Shown here: positions 33,401 through 45,239 of the stretch, piece after piece
Position numbering within the stretch: the first letter of the stretch is position 1
Layout: every line of letters starts with the position of its first letter
Source of the DNA: Luidia sarsii
Taxonomy: Eukaryota; Echinodermata; Asteroidea; Paxillosida; Luidiidae
Direction: 5' to 3'
Length of the DNA: 64,000 nucleotides
Assembly (NCBI GenBank): GCA_949987565.1
Contig: OX465110.1
Location: forward strand, 6,165,609-6,229,608
Position numbers and translations under genes: made by a program
Notes under the pieces: model-generated
The model's database searches: none
What the model was told of the DNA's origin: nothing
Seen by the model: only the letters and a program-made list of their open reading frames with translations

Positions 33401-33978
33401 TTTTCGAAAAGAAGGCTTCGGCTCGGGCTTAGGCTTCGGTCGTATTTCGCTTACTCGTTATATTGGTATACCCTGTTTAACCACCAAAATCTACTTAACC
33501 ACCAAAATATGCTGGCGAGTTTGTTCGAGTGCGCTCGAGCGTTTACGAGGCACTCGACAGCGCTCGTATCCCCACGTATCACCTCGTACTCGCTCGCTCG
33601 TTCATGGGTACTTACTTCTAAACATTACTGTATAACCACCAGAATTTGCCTACAATCCTCCCCTCTTTCCTCGTTTGCAGCACAATTCGAATCACACCAT
33701 TCCTGCGCTATTTGAAAACAAACCCCCGTGATGAAATCTAATAAAAGAAATCGACACGAAAGGCCCATAGTACACAGATTATCATTTGCCCAGAAACGAA
33801 GAGATCAGTTGCCTGTTCTGTTTTTCATGGGTGCAAAAAAAAAAAGTAATTTGGAGATAGACTCTTCACACGACGATATCAAATATTGGTGTTCGCTTGC
33901 ATGCGTGCGTATGCCGCTTTTTTTACAGAATTGAACGCCCTGTCACTGTTAGCGAGCGTCAAGGCGTAGATGCGTTAA
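33401..33978. other. Unassigned intronic sequence
   Basis: Contains a fragment of the GGCTTAGG-ended element at about 33413-33500. Otherwise nothing recognised. Confidence 0.35.
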
Positions 33979-34351
33979 AGCCCCTACACATCATTGGTCG
34001 AGGTCAAAGAATAGCATCCATACGTTGTCTGATCCAACATATGCATGAAATAGCACACCTGTGCAAATTTCAGTTCAATCCGCCAACCGAGTCTCGAGAA
34101 AATCGTGAAAACCGCTTCATTTGTTTCGCGAAAATGCAGCATTGAACGCCGTACTGTTCCGAAAAAAATAGTTTAGATCTCGGTGAGACGTAAACGATTT
34201 CGTTTACTCATTTCTCCCAAAATACAACACTTTAGGCAGAAATATTTCAGTGAGAGGTTTCTACTATAACCATCTTCAAACTGTATAAGTTTCGTGTAAA
34301 TCTGTGGACATTTCTGTTTTTCGATCTTACCAAAATTGTTGTGTAGGGGCT
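33979..34351. mobile_element. TTAA-type MITE, subfamily B, copy B2, with TTAA duplications
   Basis: The element runs AGCCCCTACACATCATTGGT to GTTGTGTAGGGGCT. It is flanked on both sides by TTAA (33975-33978 and 34352-34355), the clearest target-site duplication in the window. TTAA targets are typical of piggyBac and Kolobok superfamilies; no transposase is encoded. Confidence 0.82.
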
Positions 34352-34355
34352 TTAA

Positions 34356-35052
34356 TGCTGTGGCTCAGGTATCGAAGCCATCCACACAAATACGAGGGCC
34401 GGGCGTGACGCCGCTCAGCACTGAAGAAGAAAAAGAAGAAGGGTTAGGGTTAGGAAAGGGAAGGGCGGACTGCAGATTTGGTCATCCGATCCTCGCCGAG
34501 GAAATTGAAAGTTAAGGAGTCATTTTCGCCGGTTTCCTCTTTCACTCCTCCCGCCTTTAGTAATTAAAGTGTGCCGCCAAACCTCGGGCTTCAGGCCTGT
34601 CACTGTTGTCAAGCTATGAAAAAAAAAAGGAAAAACGTCTAACAAAAAACCCTCCCATCTAATTTTTTTCTGTTGACATTCCCGCCTTATTCGAGCGCTC
34701 GTCGACTCGTTTTTTTTCTTTTCCTAGTCGGGCTGGGGGTGGACGGTTTTTTGTTTGTTTTACACGTTGCTTCTATCTATCCGTGAACGTTCATGCAGCG
34801 ATGAAGATGTGTCGCACTGGTATTCTTCCCCGCATCGCTGCCCCTGATTTAAGTTCGTGTCCGCACAAATTTCGAAGGATTTATTACATGCTCTCAATCG
34901 CCCTAGGAGAAGCATGGTTTGCGGCACGCAATCAAAATTGCGATGACGTCATGATGTGGAGAAGAAAAAAAAGCCACTGCTAGCCGTTTGTCCGTCACGG
35001 AGCGTACATTCTTTTTCCGCCGCCGAGACTAGCATTGTCCGAGGCGGTCTAT
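34356..35052. other. Unassigned intronic sequence
   Basis: Mixed composition with poly-A and poly-T runs. No gene supported. Confidence 0.4.
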
Positions 35053-35265
35053 CCGGTGTCACGATCTGAAGTGGGTGGCCGTGCTAAAATGGGTGGGTGA
35101 CGTCACCACCCATCTGAGCACGCAGCGACAACCTGCTGAAATAGGCGGCGTGCTAAGATGGGTGGGTGAACTGAGCGCGTGCGGGCGCCCTTTACGCTAA
35201 CCTGATTGCCCATAATGGCAGCCCACCCATTTGATCATGCCACCCATTTCAGACTGTCACACCGG
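35053..35265. mobile_element. Short inverted-repeat MITE (CCGGTGTCACGATCTGAA ends)
   Basis: The left end CCGGTGTCACGATCTGAAGT and right end ATTTCAGACTGTCACACCGG are near reverse complements. GGGTGG and CCACCC words occur in both arms. Non-coding. Confidence 0.65.
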
Positions 35266-35424
35266 TACAGTAGGGCTCCGGGGCAGAGATCCGGGCAAAA
35301 CGCACGCAAACCACGGCACAACGGCACGATACCACGCCGGGTGCAAGCTGTACACGCTGCCATACCACACACAATAGCCTGTGTGCGTACATGTGTACGA
35401 GCCGGTACGCAGCTGTCTGTCCCA

Positions 35425-35575
35425 GGGCTGGATTTCACAAAGCCCTACGATGCATCGTAACTCAACTTACGATGGATAACCCATCGTAAGTTGTGACACA
35501 CCGTTTGGTTTCTGTGCATGGCTCATCGTCTTGCGATTGATCGTAAGTTACGATGAGTTTGGTGAAATCGACGCC
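35425..35575. mobile_element. Unexpanded relative of the 22-bp satellite element
   Basis: GCTGGATTTCACAAAGCCC, ACGATGCATCGTAACTCAAC, TTACGATGGATAACCCATCG, then GTTTCTGTGCATGGCTCATC and a right end GAGTTTGGTGAAATCGACGCC. It has the same layout as 10857-11500 without the tandem array. It is mostly palindromic. Confidence 0.7.
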
Positions 35576-35880
35576 AGGCCGCCCTTGAGTACCAAGACAA
35601 GATGCGCACACGACATAATACGCACGCAAGTTACGGGCGGGGCATGGTGCACGGCGTGCGTATAAGCTATGAGCAGATCAATGGGGCTGCATTTTGCAAC
35701 GTTGTTGCCACACTATTTCCGAAGGCCGGATTTTGATTTCTAAATCGGCGGCCAACGACTTGGTCAAGGCTACCGAGAAACGTGGCTGTTCACTGTTTGC
35801 TACTGTTTGCTACAGTTTTAACTCTGGTCAGTGCTTGGATGACCGGCACTGCTATACGGGGGTAAATCATCTTCGACTTT

Positions 35881-36105
35881 AGTTTACGTCTCACCCCTTA
35901 GATCTTAGCGATCTTTCGGAACAATTCGTTGAATGCTGCATTTTCGCGAAATAAATGAAGCGGTTTTTTCAAATTTTTCTCGAGACTCGGTTGGCGGATT
36001 GAGCTGAAATGTTCACAGGTGCGCTATTTCATGCATGTGTTGGATCAGACAAACGTATGGATGCTGTTCTTTGACCTCGACCAATGTTGTGTTCATATCC
36101 CTTTA
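35881..36105. mobile_element. TTAA-type MITE, subfamily B, copy B3 (truncated, reversed)
   Basis: GTTTACGTCTCACC, GAATGCTGCATTTTCGCGAA, CTCGAGACTCGGTTGGCGGA and GACCTCGACCAATGTTGTGT are the B marks in reverse order. About half of the element is missing. Confidence 0.65.
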
Positions 36106-36616
36106 AAACGCGCACAGGTCGTAGACGGCACTCCATAATACCCCGAGCATACACACATGTAAACGGGCATTGCAATCGGCTCAAAAACTGCCCGTCCTTT
36201 TAGATGTACCTACAAATAACGCTTTGAAGACCTACCGACCTGGATTGTAAAAAAAAAAAAAGGAGGCAGATCATGAATCATATTCCAATTAATTGCTCTC
36301 CGCACTTTCCCCCGCAGTGTGGCACATCGGAGCGGAGAGGGGGGGAATTATTCCCCCGTGTTTCCGTGAGTTCTGTTCGGCGGGGCTGTCAGGATGAGTT
36401 ATGTCCCGTTCGCTCCCCTCGCGGAACAACGGCGTGAAGAGAGGCCCGGCCCCCCCCCCTGAAATTGTTCCCGAATGACGAGTTGAATTGCTGGCTAGCG
36501 AGTCGTCGTTTGATCAGGACGTGTCCAACGACGTGTATCGCTTCCGTGTCGGAAAGGCACACGTCAACTGAATTTTGGAGTTTTTTTGCGGCTGCATTTT
36601 GGAGGCTTGACAGGTC
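36106..36616. other. Unassigned intronic sequence
   Basis: Poly-A at 36250-36261 and poly-C near 36450. Nothing else recognised. Confidence 0.4.
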
Positions 36617-37063
36617 TTCTTCTTCTTCTTCTTCTTCTTCTTCTTCTTCTTCTTCTTCTTCTTCTTTTTCTCCCCTTCTCCTCCTCCCCTCTCCTCATCC
36701 TCCTCCTCCTTCTCCTTCTCCTTCTTCTTTTTCTTGTTCTTCATCACCTCCTCCTCCCTCCTCCTTGTACTTCTTCTTCTTCATCATCTCCTCCTCCCTC
36801 CTCCTCCCCTTCCCCCTCCTCCTCATTTTCCTTCTTCTTCTTCTCCTGCTTCTGCTTCTTCTTCTTCCTCCTCTTTCTCCTCTTCTTCCTCTTCTTCTTC
36901 TTCGTCTTCTTCCTCTTCTTCTTCCTATTTCTCCTCTTCTTCCTCTTCTTCCTCTTTCTCCTCTTCTTCCTCTTCTTCCTCTTCTTCTTCCTCTTTCTCC
37001 TCTTCTTTCTCTTCTTCTTCCTCTTTCTCCTCTTCTTCATCTTCTTCCTCTTCTTCCTCTTTC

Positions 37064-37098
<35 letters not shown>

Positions 37099-37250
37099 AT
37101 CTTCTTCCTCTTCTTCTTCCTCTTTCTCCTCTTTTTTCCTCTTCTTCTTCTTCTTCTTCTTCATCATCTTCTTTTTCCTCTTCTTCTTCCTCTTCTTCTT
37201 TCTCTTCTTCTTCTTCTTCTTCTTCTTCTTCTTCTTCTTCTCCTTATTCA
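36617..37250. repeat. (CTT/CCT)n polypyrimidine tract
   Basis: CTTCTT triplets with recurrent CCTCTTTCTCCTCTTCTTCC blocks between 36860 and 37200. Open frames (poly-Ser, Leu/Phe, Lys/Glu) are artefacts of the triplet period. Confidence 0.94.
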
Positions 37251-37809
37251 ATTCACTCATCACATAAACCGATCTTATACAGTGCTGTTCTCTCGGAGCG
37301 AGGTGTCTGGCATTGTTACTGTGCACCTAGGCGTTGCCATGGCGACAGGAATTGCCTCAGCGTACAACATGCTCCACGTTTAGTAGGCTGCACGCCACAT
37401 ACAAAAGGGGGCACGATGGTCGCATAATTAGCCACAGCGATTTACCACGGGTCCACGGCGACTGCATTATCCGCGTGTATTATTCTGAAGTCTCATTATG
37501 ATCATTCAATTAGAAAGCGGGCCTGTTGTCCCAGTATGTTCTCTAATGTTTTACCCCACGCTCCCAGCCAAAGTCTGTTTTGTCTATGAATCATTTCACC
37601 CCGTGGTGTGACTCGATCCATTTTTTTTTTGGCCAGCGAACGCGAAAGCCACCCGGGGCGTGCAATTTCTCTCCCGAAATCTACACCTTGCTCCGTGGTT
37701 GAGTAAAAAAAAAAAAAAAAAACTCACCGAAACAAATGGGCGGAGGGGATGACTAAGAATTCGCACGTGCCGCTTCTGCGGCTCCCGGAATGAATGAAAC
37801 CATCAACAC
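37251..37809. other. Unassigned intronic sequence
   Basis: Nothing recognised apart from poly-T (37620) and poly-A (37706-37722) runs. Confidence 0.4.
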
Positions 37810-38490
37810 ATGTTCCAGAGAGGCAAGGAGATGGCACTGGACGGAGAGACAGGGGACAGAGAACGACACGCTGTGACAAAGACAGACAGAGAGACAGTGA
37901 CCGAGAGAGAGAGGAGTAGACAGAAAAAAGGGACAGCGACTGAGAGATACAGAGACAGACAGAGAAGTGGATTGCCATTGAGAGATCAAGAAACATTGAC
38001 AGAGAGAGACGGAGAGATGGCGACAGAGAGAGACGTAAACAGAGACAGATAGCGACAGTGAGAGACGGAGACAGATAGAGATAACGACTTAAAGAGACGG
38101 AGACGTATTAAAGAGACAGCGACAGAGAGACAGAGAAAGCGGATTGACTGAGAGTGACAGAGAGTGAAAGTATAAGGCACTGTGGCAGAGAGGTACAAAG
38201 TGAGACAGAGTGACACTGTGGAGAGAACCGGCATGAGACAGAGAGAGCGGAGAAAGACAGAGAGAGGAGAACTAGAAAGACAGAGAGAGGGGAGAAAGAC
38301 AGAGAGAGGAGAACTAGAAAAGCAGAGAGAGGGGAGAAAGACAGAGAGAGGAGAACTAGAAAGGCAGAGAGAGGGGAGAAAGGCAGAGAGAGGGGAGAAC
38401 TAGAACGGCAGAGAGAGAAAGAGGAGAAAATCAGAGAGAATGAGATTGACAAAGACTGACAGAGAGAGGGAGACGCGGAGAGAGTGTGTC
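37810..38490. repeat. GACAGAGA-rich purine tract with a 42-bp minisatellite
   Basis: GACAGAGAGA-type units from 37850. Between about 38250 and 38420 a regular unit of about 42 bp appears about four times (GGAGAACTAGAAAGACAGAG then AGAGGGGAGAAAGACAGAGA). Confidence 0.85.
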
Positions 38491-40436
38491 ACCTTAAAAC
38501 AGCCCTCATTCGAGTTGTTCCCGGTCAGTCTCCCACTTGAGTCCGACCTGAATATGGATGGGCCGCTTCGTTACCCCGAGGGGGAAGCGTAGTGGGGGAG
38601 GGGAGGGAGGCGGGGGTTAGACCGTAGTCAGGGACGCCCGAGCGAGGGAGGGACACGAGCCCGCGATGGCACAGGACCGGGAAACGTCTCCGCTGGCTGC
38701 AAAACACTCCAACTTTTACCCCCCCATCTTTTTTTTTTTTTTGGCTTTCGTTATTGTGGCTCTCTCATCCTTCTTCCCTTCACGCCCGGAATACAACGAT
38801 GCAGGGGACTGGGCCAAGCCCTCAACCGCTGCCTTCTATTATGCCCCCCCCCCCTTGTGGCGGGTAAGGAGAGCTTATTCCACGGTGTGGGAGGGCGCTG
38901 GGCTGGGTCCAAAAGGAAGAGGCGAAGGGGAATGATCGTCTTGCGAGCGGACCCGAGCGTCCCTCCGTCCGCGCCGGTGGGGGGAAGGGGGGATGTGGGA
39001 AAGGGCGAAGGATTTGGCCCGGTGGCACTCGTGAGGGGGTGACTCGGTCAGGATTAAGGAGTCCGGCGAGATAGACGGCAAGACATCCCCGGCCGGTATA
39101 TATCTCCTTCGGCCCCCTCTCGTCTGCCAAGACCTCAATTCAACCCCCACCCCCACTCCCCACCCTCTTCCACTCCCCCCAAGTGCAAGACAGAGCCGGC
39201 TTATAGCCGGGAAGATAATACGGTTTGCCTGGGCATTAATAATTAGGAGAATTAGTCTGAGCTTGTTAGAGTCTAGAGACCGGCTAGTGTCGGACGAGAC
39301 CGTGCCGACGGCTGTAGCGTGCACGGTGCATGGTGCTCTCTTGTGCTGGCGTTCGGCTCACGCAACCAGCCATACTATATTCACGGGCTGTGTGTCCGTG
39401 CAGCAAAGCGCGTTTACCACACCGTACCGCGATATGGAAGCGGGCTTATTCGAAAGCTCAACTCTCGAATAGTCCGGAAGTGGACGAGTTTCATCCCCAA
39501 ATTTCCTGAGACAGTCGGGATCACTTAAAAATGTGAAGCCATACCTCTGGAAATGTGCAAGAATTATACACCTTAATCTAAAGGTAAATTTCTCGCATTT
39601 CCGACCGATTTACTGTGAAAATCATATATTGATGTATGCGGAATTTATCGGAATTGCAGTTACCACTACGTGTTGGTCCAACACTGGCGTAAATCGGGTT
39701 TCCCGTCCAATTTTCCAGGGTTACTATACCGAAAGCTCGTCAATGCTCGCGAATTCTCGGAGGGTCCGAGACCGTCGCGGAGCTGCAAATAAAACTTCGC
39801 GATGAGCCTCATAATCCAAGAGGTGCTGCGCGCTGACCGACTGTGCACTCGAGAATCGAAATTCTGCCCCCCGGTTCAACACTGATGTACACAAGGCACC
39901 AGACCACCCATCTCGTATGTATACGAGTCCCCTCCCCCAACAAAAAAAAAGTGAGGAGAGAGACCATCAACCCACCGCATTGCACGCGATGTCTGTTGCA
40001 TACAAGCGGTCTATACACTGGGAATAATAATCGAATCAAACATTACCTTTTGGGTCAATGGGACTGACCCGTCAACTCGAACTTTTCGGCACGGTGCATA
40101 ATGCATATGCATGAAGCGAGTGTTGAATATTCATGCCCGGGGCGGCTTTCTCGGTCAACACAGCTTTCCCACTCTGGTAAAGGAAGAGTCGTCTTTCTCA
40201 CGCAAGGTTTTGAGGGGGTGGGAGTTGGGGGGTGCGCAGACTTTAATTATTCAGATCAAACCAAGGAAAGACTATTATTCGCTCGCGCTATTTTGCATTG
40301 CGTTTCCTGTCTTGAAAATCGATTGGTCCACTGAGATAGCTTTCGGTAAAATGCGGCCTACGGATAGAGTATAGACCTGCCACATTGACCTCCCAGTGAG
40401 CGTCCATAGGCCACTTTACCAATCCACGGAACAGGC
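38491..40436. other. Unassigned intronic sequence, partly CpG-rich
   Basis: About 1.9 kb. G/C-rich around 38560-39200 with poly-T (38729-38742) and poly-C (38844-38852) runs, then AT-richer. Short ORFs only, none recognisable. Confidence 0.35.
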
Positions 40437-40530
40437 TCGGGCTTTGTCTCCGTCTGACACAACCTGAAAATCCAGGTCGAATTTGAAGGTGTGTTGGCTT
40501 GATAACTATAGAGTATTCATCAAGAAACTG
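40437..40530. mobile_element. Fragment of GGCTTAGG/GACCGAAGCC-ended element
   Basis: GGGCTTTGTCTCCGTCTGAC, AACCTGAAAATCCAGG and GTGTTGGCTTGATAAC match the copies at 58920-59115 and 60158-60364. Confidence 0.5.
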
Positions 40531-40554
40531 GGGCCATAGGCTTGTTTCGGTTAT

Positions 40555-40740
40555 CGCAGTGGCTGTTGTTACGGCAGTCGTCCGTATGGCTCCCTGAGTT
40601 CACAGTTTTTGTCAGGATGTTTAGCTCTTGGAACCAGACTATCAGCTAATAGACTGGTTCAACCAGCCTGCAATGCTGACAAAATACAATCAAGTCAGGG
40701 AACCACACGGACGACTGACGTAACAACAGCCACTGCGTTC
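40555..40740. mobile_element. Short inverted-repeat MITE (GAACGCAGTGGCTG ends), copy 2
   Basis: CGCAGTGGCTGTTGTTACGG on the left, GTAACAACAGCCACTGCGTT on the right, with AGCTCTTGGAACCAGACTAT in the centre. Same family as 2061-2267. Confidence 0.75.
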
Positions 40741-40774
40741 TGTTATAGATGCCCGTGACATTCTAACGGGCAAA

Positions 40775-41268
40775 GGCCTTTTCACGCTACTAGAGCCAAT
40801 CCTCGTGGAATGAATTCCCGGTTTTTTTTTTTTGTTTTTTTTTGTGTACCCCACCAACACCCCCGCGAACGTTCACACTGGACCATTTTGGTAACTCCCG
40901 GGACACTGGTTATCCCGGGGAATATGCACGGTTGTTTCACACTGGCAATCAAATCCCCGGGGAATGTGAAAACGGAGGGCGCACTTTCTGAAGTTCCCAA
41001 ATGGTCGCAAAAAGGTGGGGTTAGTTTAAAAAAAAAAAAAAAAAAAAAAAAACCGACGTTCACACTTGCTTTTCCACGGGGGAAAGCGTAAAACTCCTGG
41101 GTTTTCTCTTTCTACCCCACTCCCAAAGCAGGGATAAACATTCCCCGGGAATCACGCTTTTCCCAGGAAATTTCTCTGGTAGTCGTGAACAGACTGACCG
41201 AATCCCCCGGTAAATATTCGAGAAATCCCCGGGGATTTTCGTCTAGTGTGAAAACCCCTTCAGAGAAA
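40775..41268. mobile_element. Foldback element with TTCACACT ends and CCCCGGGG words
   Basis: Starts AAGGCCTTTTCACGCTAC and ends TAGTGTGAAAACCCCTTC. The interior has GTTCACACTGG, AATCCCCGGGGA and TCCCGGGGAATATG words on both strands and a poly-A run at 41029-41051. Same architecture as 14261-14646. Confidence 0.6.
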
Positions 41269-41586
41269 TAATGACCGAAGCCTAAGAGCACGATCCTAGG
41301 CCTTAATTTCGTACACGGCCTTGGACTCCCTGAATCCGTCATTGTTTGAAGTAACTGTACACAAACTGCCTCCACCCATTTTCTGCCCGATCTATAGAGT
41401 TCTCCCTGCCGATATTCGAACGCGTATTTACCACCCCAATTATTTTTCCCACCAGCGTTATAGCGTGCTACTGTTGCATGCGTGCATCAGTCTGTTTGTG
41501 TTGTCCCCCTTTCCGGTGCCGTCGTCAACGAAATGATAATCGCGCCATTAAAATTAGCCGCCACAGTGGGTTTGCCCATTTTTTTT

Positions 41587-41786
41587 NNNNNNNNNNNNNN
41601 NNNNNNNNNNNNNNNNNNNNNNNNNNNNNNNNNNNNNNNNNNNNNNNNNNNNNNNNNNNNNNNNNNNNNNNNNNNNNNNNNNNNNNNNNNNNNNNNNNNN
41701 NNNNNNNNNNNNNNNNNNNNNNNNNNNNNNNNNNNNNNNNNNNNNNNNNNNNNNNNNNNNNNNNNNNNNNNNNNNNNNNNNNNNNN
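41587..41786. other. Assembly gap (200 N)
   Basis: Exactly 200 N bases, preceded by a poly-T run. Confidence 0.98.
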
Positions 41787-41857
41787 CCTCTTGATTGGCA
41801 AGCGTTGCATCTCAGTCCGGAAATGTTTCAACATCTTTCTGCGTATGAGCATGCATA

Positions 41858-42300
41858 TGTGACCCGGCACAGCATAATGAGGAATAACCCTCACTTTTGA
41901 GATTTTGAGATTTTCTAATGATGTGAAAGAGTATACCATTAGCTTTCAAATGATATCAAAATTATTTCCGTGTGAACTTTGTTGTAAATAGTACAAGAGG
42001 ACTTCGCTCGTTGATTTGGTACCAAACACAATATAGCAGCACCATTCTAACTCCTCGAAAGCGGCCATTCAAAAAGGCAGTACACAAACACTCCCCCGAA
42101 ATCCTCGTTTTTCAACATTTAGAGACGGATATTGGAAAAATCCTTTAAACATAATTTCCTCCAATACATTAACTTTCCGAAAATACAAAAAAAATAAAAA
42201 ATTTTTTTTTATCGAATTGAGAAGATACTTTGACTTCAGGTGTTGTTTACTCGAAAAGTGTTTTGGTGGGATATTCCTCATGTCGCTGTGCCGGGTCACA
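41858..42300. mobile_element. MITE with TGTGACCCGGCACAGC ends, copy 2 (fullest)
   Basis: Ends TGTGACCCGGCACAGC and GCTGTGCCGGGTCACA are perfect reverse complements, and the symmetry extends into flanking CATA/TATG. The inside includes CCGTGTGAACTTTGTTGTAA and AGATACTTTGACTTCAGG. Length 443 bp, no ORF of note. Confidence 0.82.
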
Positions 42301-42530
42301 TATGTGTGCCAATATTGACAACGGGCGCGTGCCTGCTGTGTCTACGTCCCCCATGTAGTGCGAAGCTCGCACGTGGACGATTGGTAACAAGTTCCCGTGC
42401 TATAGGTGGAACGCATTGTGCTAGTCCCTGCTGGTTCCGACCGGTGATTATAGAGGGTTCGATCGCGTTATATATTCCCCCCCTGTACAAAGTCCGTTAG
42501 GTATGAGGTTCTTAAAGTGGGTCCTTTCAA
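42301..42530. other. Unassigned sequence
   Basis: Nothing recognised. Confidence 0.35.
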
Positions 42531-43100
42531 AGCCTCGGCTTGGATTTTCTCTGGCCGAAGCCGAGGCCGAAACCGAAGCCGAAAACGAGGCCGAAGCCGA
42601 GGCCGAGGCCGAGGCTGAAAGCGAGGACGAAGCCCAGCCCTTGACCGAGGCCGCGCTCGATGTAAACCAAGGCTGAGACCTTGGCCAAAAAGCAAAAGTC
42701 GAAGCAGAGTCCAAAATTAGGCCGAAGCCAGGGTAGGGCGAAAGCGAGGCCACAAACTGAGGCCATAAACTGAGGCCAAAGCGAGGCCACAAAGTAAGGT
42801 TAAAGTGAGGTCACAAACTGAGGCCATAAACTTAGGCCATAAACTGAGGCCATAAACTGAGGCCATAAACTGAGCCATAACTGAGCCCATATACAGAGGC
42901 CATAATCTGAGGTCAAAGCGAGGCCATGAACTGAGGCCAAAGCGAGCTAGGCCATAAACTGAGGCCAAAATCTGAGTCCATAAACCGAGGCAAAGCGAGG
43001 CCATAAACTGAAGGCCATAAACCAAGGCCAAAGCGAGGCCATAACCCAAGGCTAATGTGAGTCCAAGGGCCAAACAAAAGTCAAAACCCAAGCCATTGTT
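42531..43100. repeat. GAGGCC-based degenerate minisatellite
   Basis: First a GAGGCCGAAGCC block (42555-42655), then AAACTGAGGCCATA units of about 13-14 bp with GCGAGGCC variants to about 43090. The two parts share the GAGGCC core, so they may be one array at different stages of decay. Confidence 0.85.
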
Positions 43101-43809
43101 GAAGCTAAAGCTAGTTGCTCACTGAGTCCTTGGCCTGAATCTACGGGGAAATAGAGTTGTCTTTCTTTCCACACGCCGCGTACGCGGGGCCAAATAATTA
43201 TGTCCGCAGGCGACTGTGCACTGTATTACAGTCAAATAAAACGCGCGTACTTTGATGATTTATTGTATGGAATTGCAATCGGCTTAAACAAAAAATGTCG
43301 GGACTGGTTAATTGACCATAGAATCACTGTCATGTCATCCAGCCGAAGCAAAAACAGTGAAACACTTTGCCGTGTTTCAGAATTCCCATCCTTTTTGCCA
43401 ACAGGCGCTTTCCGTGTAGATTTGGCCTTTTTAAAATGCACTTTTTTTTCGTGGCCGTTCGTGGCTTGGACTGTGAACGGGATACTGTGTGGGTTTTTTT
43501 TTTTTGGGGGGGAGGGGGGGGGGGCGGAGGACTGACGCAATTTATTGGGCAAATGCCAAGCAGTCCGATGGCGTCAACTCAATTATGCAGAAGATATGAT
43601 GAAGCATTGAGTGTATATGTACTCACACCTACGATTAGTCTTCGCTCTGAAAGGGCGCAGCCATGGTTACTAAGTACAGGGGGGGTTGGGGAAAGGGTTT
43701 ACTAAGCCGGGTTGATGGAATACGAGGCTTCCATCGGGCGATCGGAACGACCTCTCGGATTCAATCCGACACACCGAATAGACCTGTGATGTAAACCACA
43801 CCGGTACTC
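43101..43809. other. Unassigned intronic sequence
   Basis: Poly-T/poly-G run at 43493-43525. Nothing else recognised. Confidence 0.4.
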
Positions 43810-44188
43810 CCGGTGTCATGCTAAATAGTGTCCCCTGCCAAATAGTGTCCACTCATTAGCAATACTGATCGCTGATTGGTCCAATACGTATGACATTCAA
43901 CCACCGTGGTTGGGGTATGGTTGCGCACTACACACGCATTGTGTATGGTTGCTGGCCTAACACACGCAACGTTGGGCACTTTGGTACCGTTGGACCCTAA
44001 CTGTAACCGTAACGCTAACCCTGACCCAAACAACCCTAATCCTAACCCTAATCCTAATCCCAATCCTAATGCTAATCCAAACCCTAACCCTAACGACCCT
44101 AATCCTAGTCCTAACGCTAACCAATCAGCGATCAGTATGCTAATGAGCGGACAGTATTTGGCAGGGACACTTTTTGGCAGGACACCGG
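43810..44188. mobile_element. Inverted-repeat element with telomere-like core
   Basis: The left arm (CCGGTGTCATGCTAAATAGT ... ATACTGATCGCTGATTGG, 43810-43880) is the imperfect reverse complement of the right arm (CCAATCAGCGATCAGTATGC ... GACACCGG, 44121-44188), about 70 bp each. The core at 43994-44122 is degenerate CCCTAA repeat. Non-coding. Confidence 0.8.
43994..44122. repeat. Degenerate (CCCTAA)n telomere-like tract
   Basis: About 20 hexamers, many CCCTAA or CCTAAT variants (AACCCTAACCCTAACGACCC, AATCCTAATCCC). It lies internally between inverted arms, so it is not a chromosome end. Confidence 0.85.
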
Positions 44189-44273
44189 TCCTCTCTCAGA
44201 TTCTTCCCCGATCATTTTTGGAGGGGAGTTGAAGGCCGGTTAAATACGGGTTGAAGGAGCTGTTGTTGAACGG

Positions 44274-44334
44274 TATAGAAGGCCTGCATCTGCAGTACGA
44301 GACGGTTGCCGATTCGAATCCAACTCTATACCCA
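44274..44334 (+). other. Small tRNA-like hairpin sequence
   Basis: GGTATAGA and TCTATACC form an 8-bp closing stem around about 43 bases containing CCGATTCGAATCC, a box-B-like word, followed by CA. It is too short and has no good D or anticodon arm for a normal tRNA. Probably a tRNA-derived repeat remnant. Confidence 0.3.
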
Positions 44335-45239
44335 GAAGCTCTGAATGAACTCCTCTCTGTCCAATGAAATTTGAATTTGAAAACCCGGCTTTTGAATCGC
44401 GATTCAAATCGCCCCGTGACGGCCCTATGTCACGACTCAACTCAGCACGGGAGCCCGTCTGAGATCGTTACATATACACCGGCAATGATTTGACCTGCAT
44501 CGGTCAAAATGACTGCTGAACATGATCGGTTAATTCTAAACCCAAATGTATCGTCGTGCTGGATGAAAAACAATCTTCCGGGGAATCCGGCTCGGGCGGT
44601 GGGCTAACGATTTTGCCCGACACTTCTTCTTTTTTTGTCTGTGTCCAAAGTTGAAGATTGTATCTTTACTAGATATAGAAGAGACCGCGATTTTTCCGTC
44701 GATGACTAAAGCGATGTTTAGAGCGGTATGGGTTTATCGGCCCGGGGAATCTGTGGCACTAGCGGGCGCTCGGCGACTGGGCCGCCGTTGCGAGAACCGC
44801 TGGCCCCCCCGCTCTGTCTGCATGGACACGCTTTAGTGGCGGATAATCCTACTGGCCCACCAACACCACCACAACCACCACCATGTCTAGACATGCCTGC
44901 CCTCCCTCTCCCCCGTGATATTGGCCGGTGACGCGGTGACGTTAAGCCCCCACTCCTGACAAAACGAAACCATCACGCGGAAAGAGACGAGGATTAATTT
45001 TTTATGAATATTCTTACTCTCGGAGGGAAGGAAAGTTGATTTTGTTTTCTGTCTCTTCCTATTGGCAGGTTGTCAGTGGGTATGCCTTATGTTTGCCAAA
45101 CATTAGCCACATATTCATCATAATTATTGATACAGTGGTTTTCATGGTACTATTGGTAGCCTCGTTCAAACGAGGAAGACCAGTGCAACTGTAGGAATTC
45201 TGGTCCGGGGGACGAAGCCTTAATACCGTCTCTTTCTAT
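44335..45239. other. Unassigned intronic sequence
   Basis: CAC-rich words at 44855-44885. No supported gene. Confidence 0.4.

Noticed and set aside
42448..43091. Hydrophobic minus-strand frames resembling membrane proteins
   Set aside because: They are read from the GAGGCC minisatellite, overlap in different frames and show no family features.
43994..44122. True telomere or chromosome end
   Set aside because: The tract is short, degenerate and internal, bounded by inverted arms with ordinary sequence on both sides.
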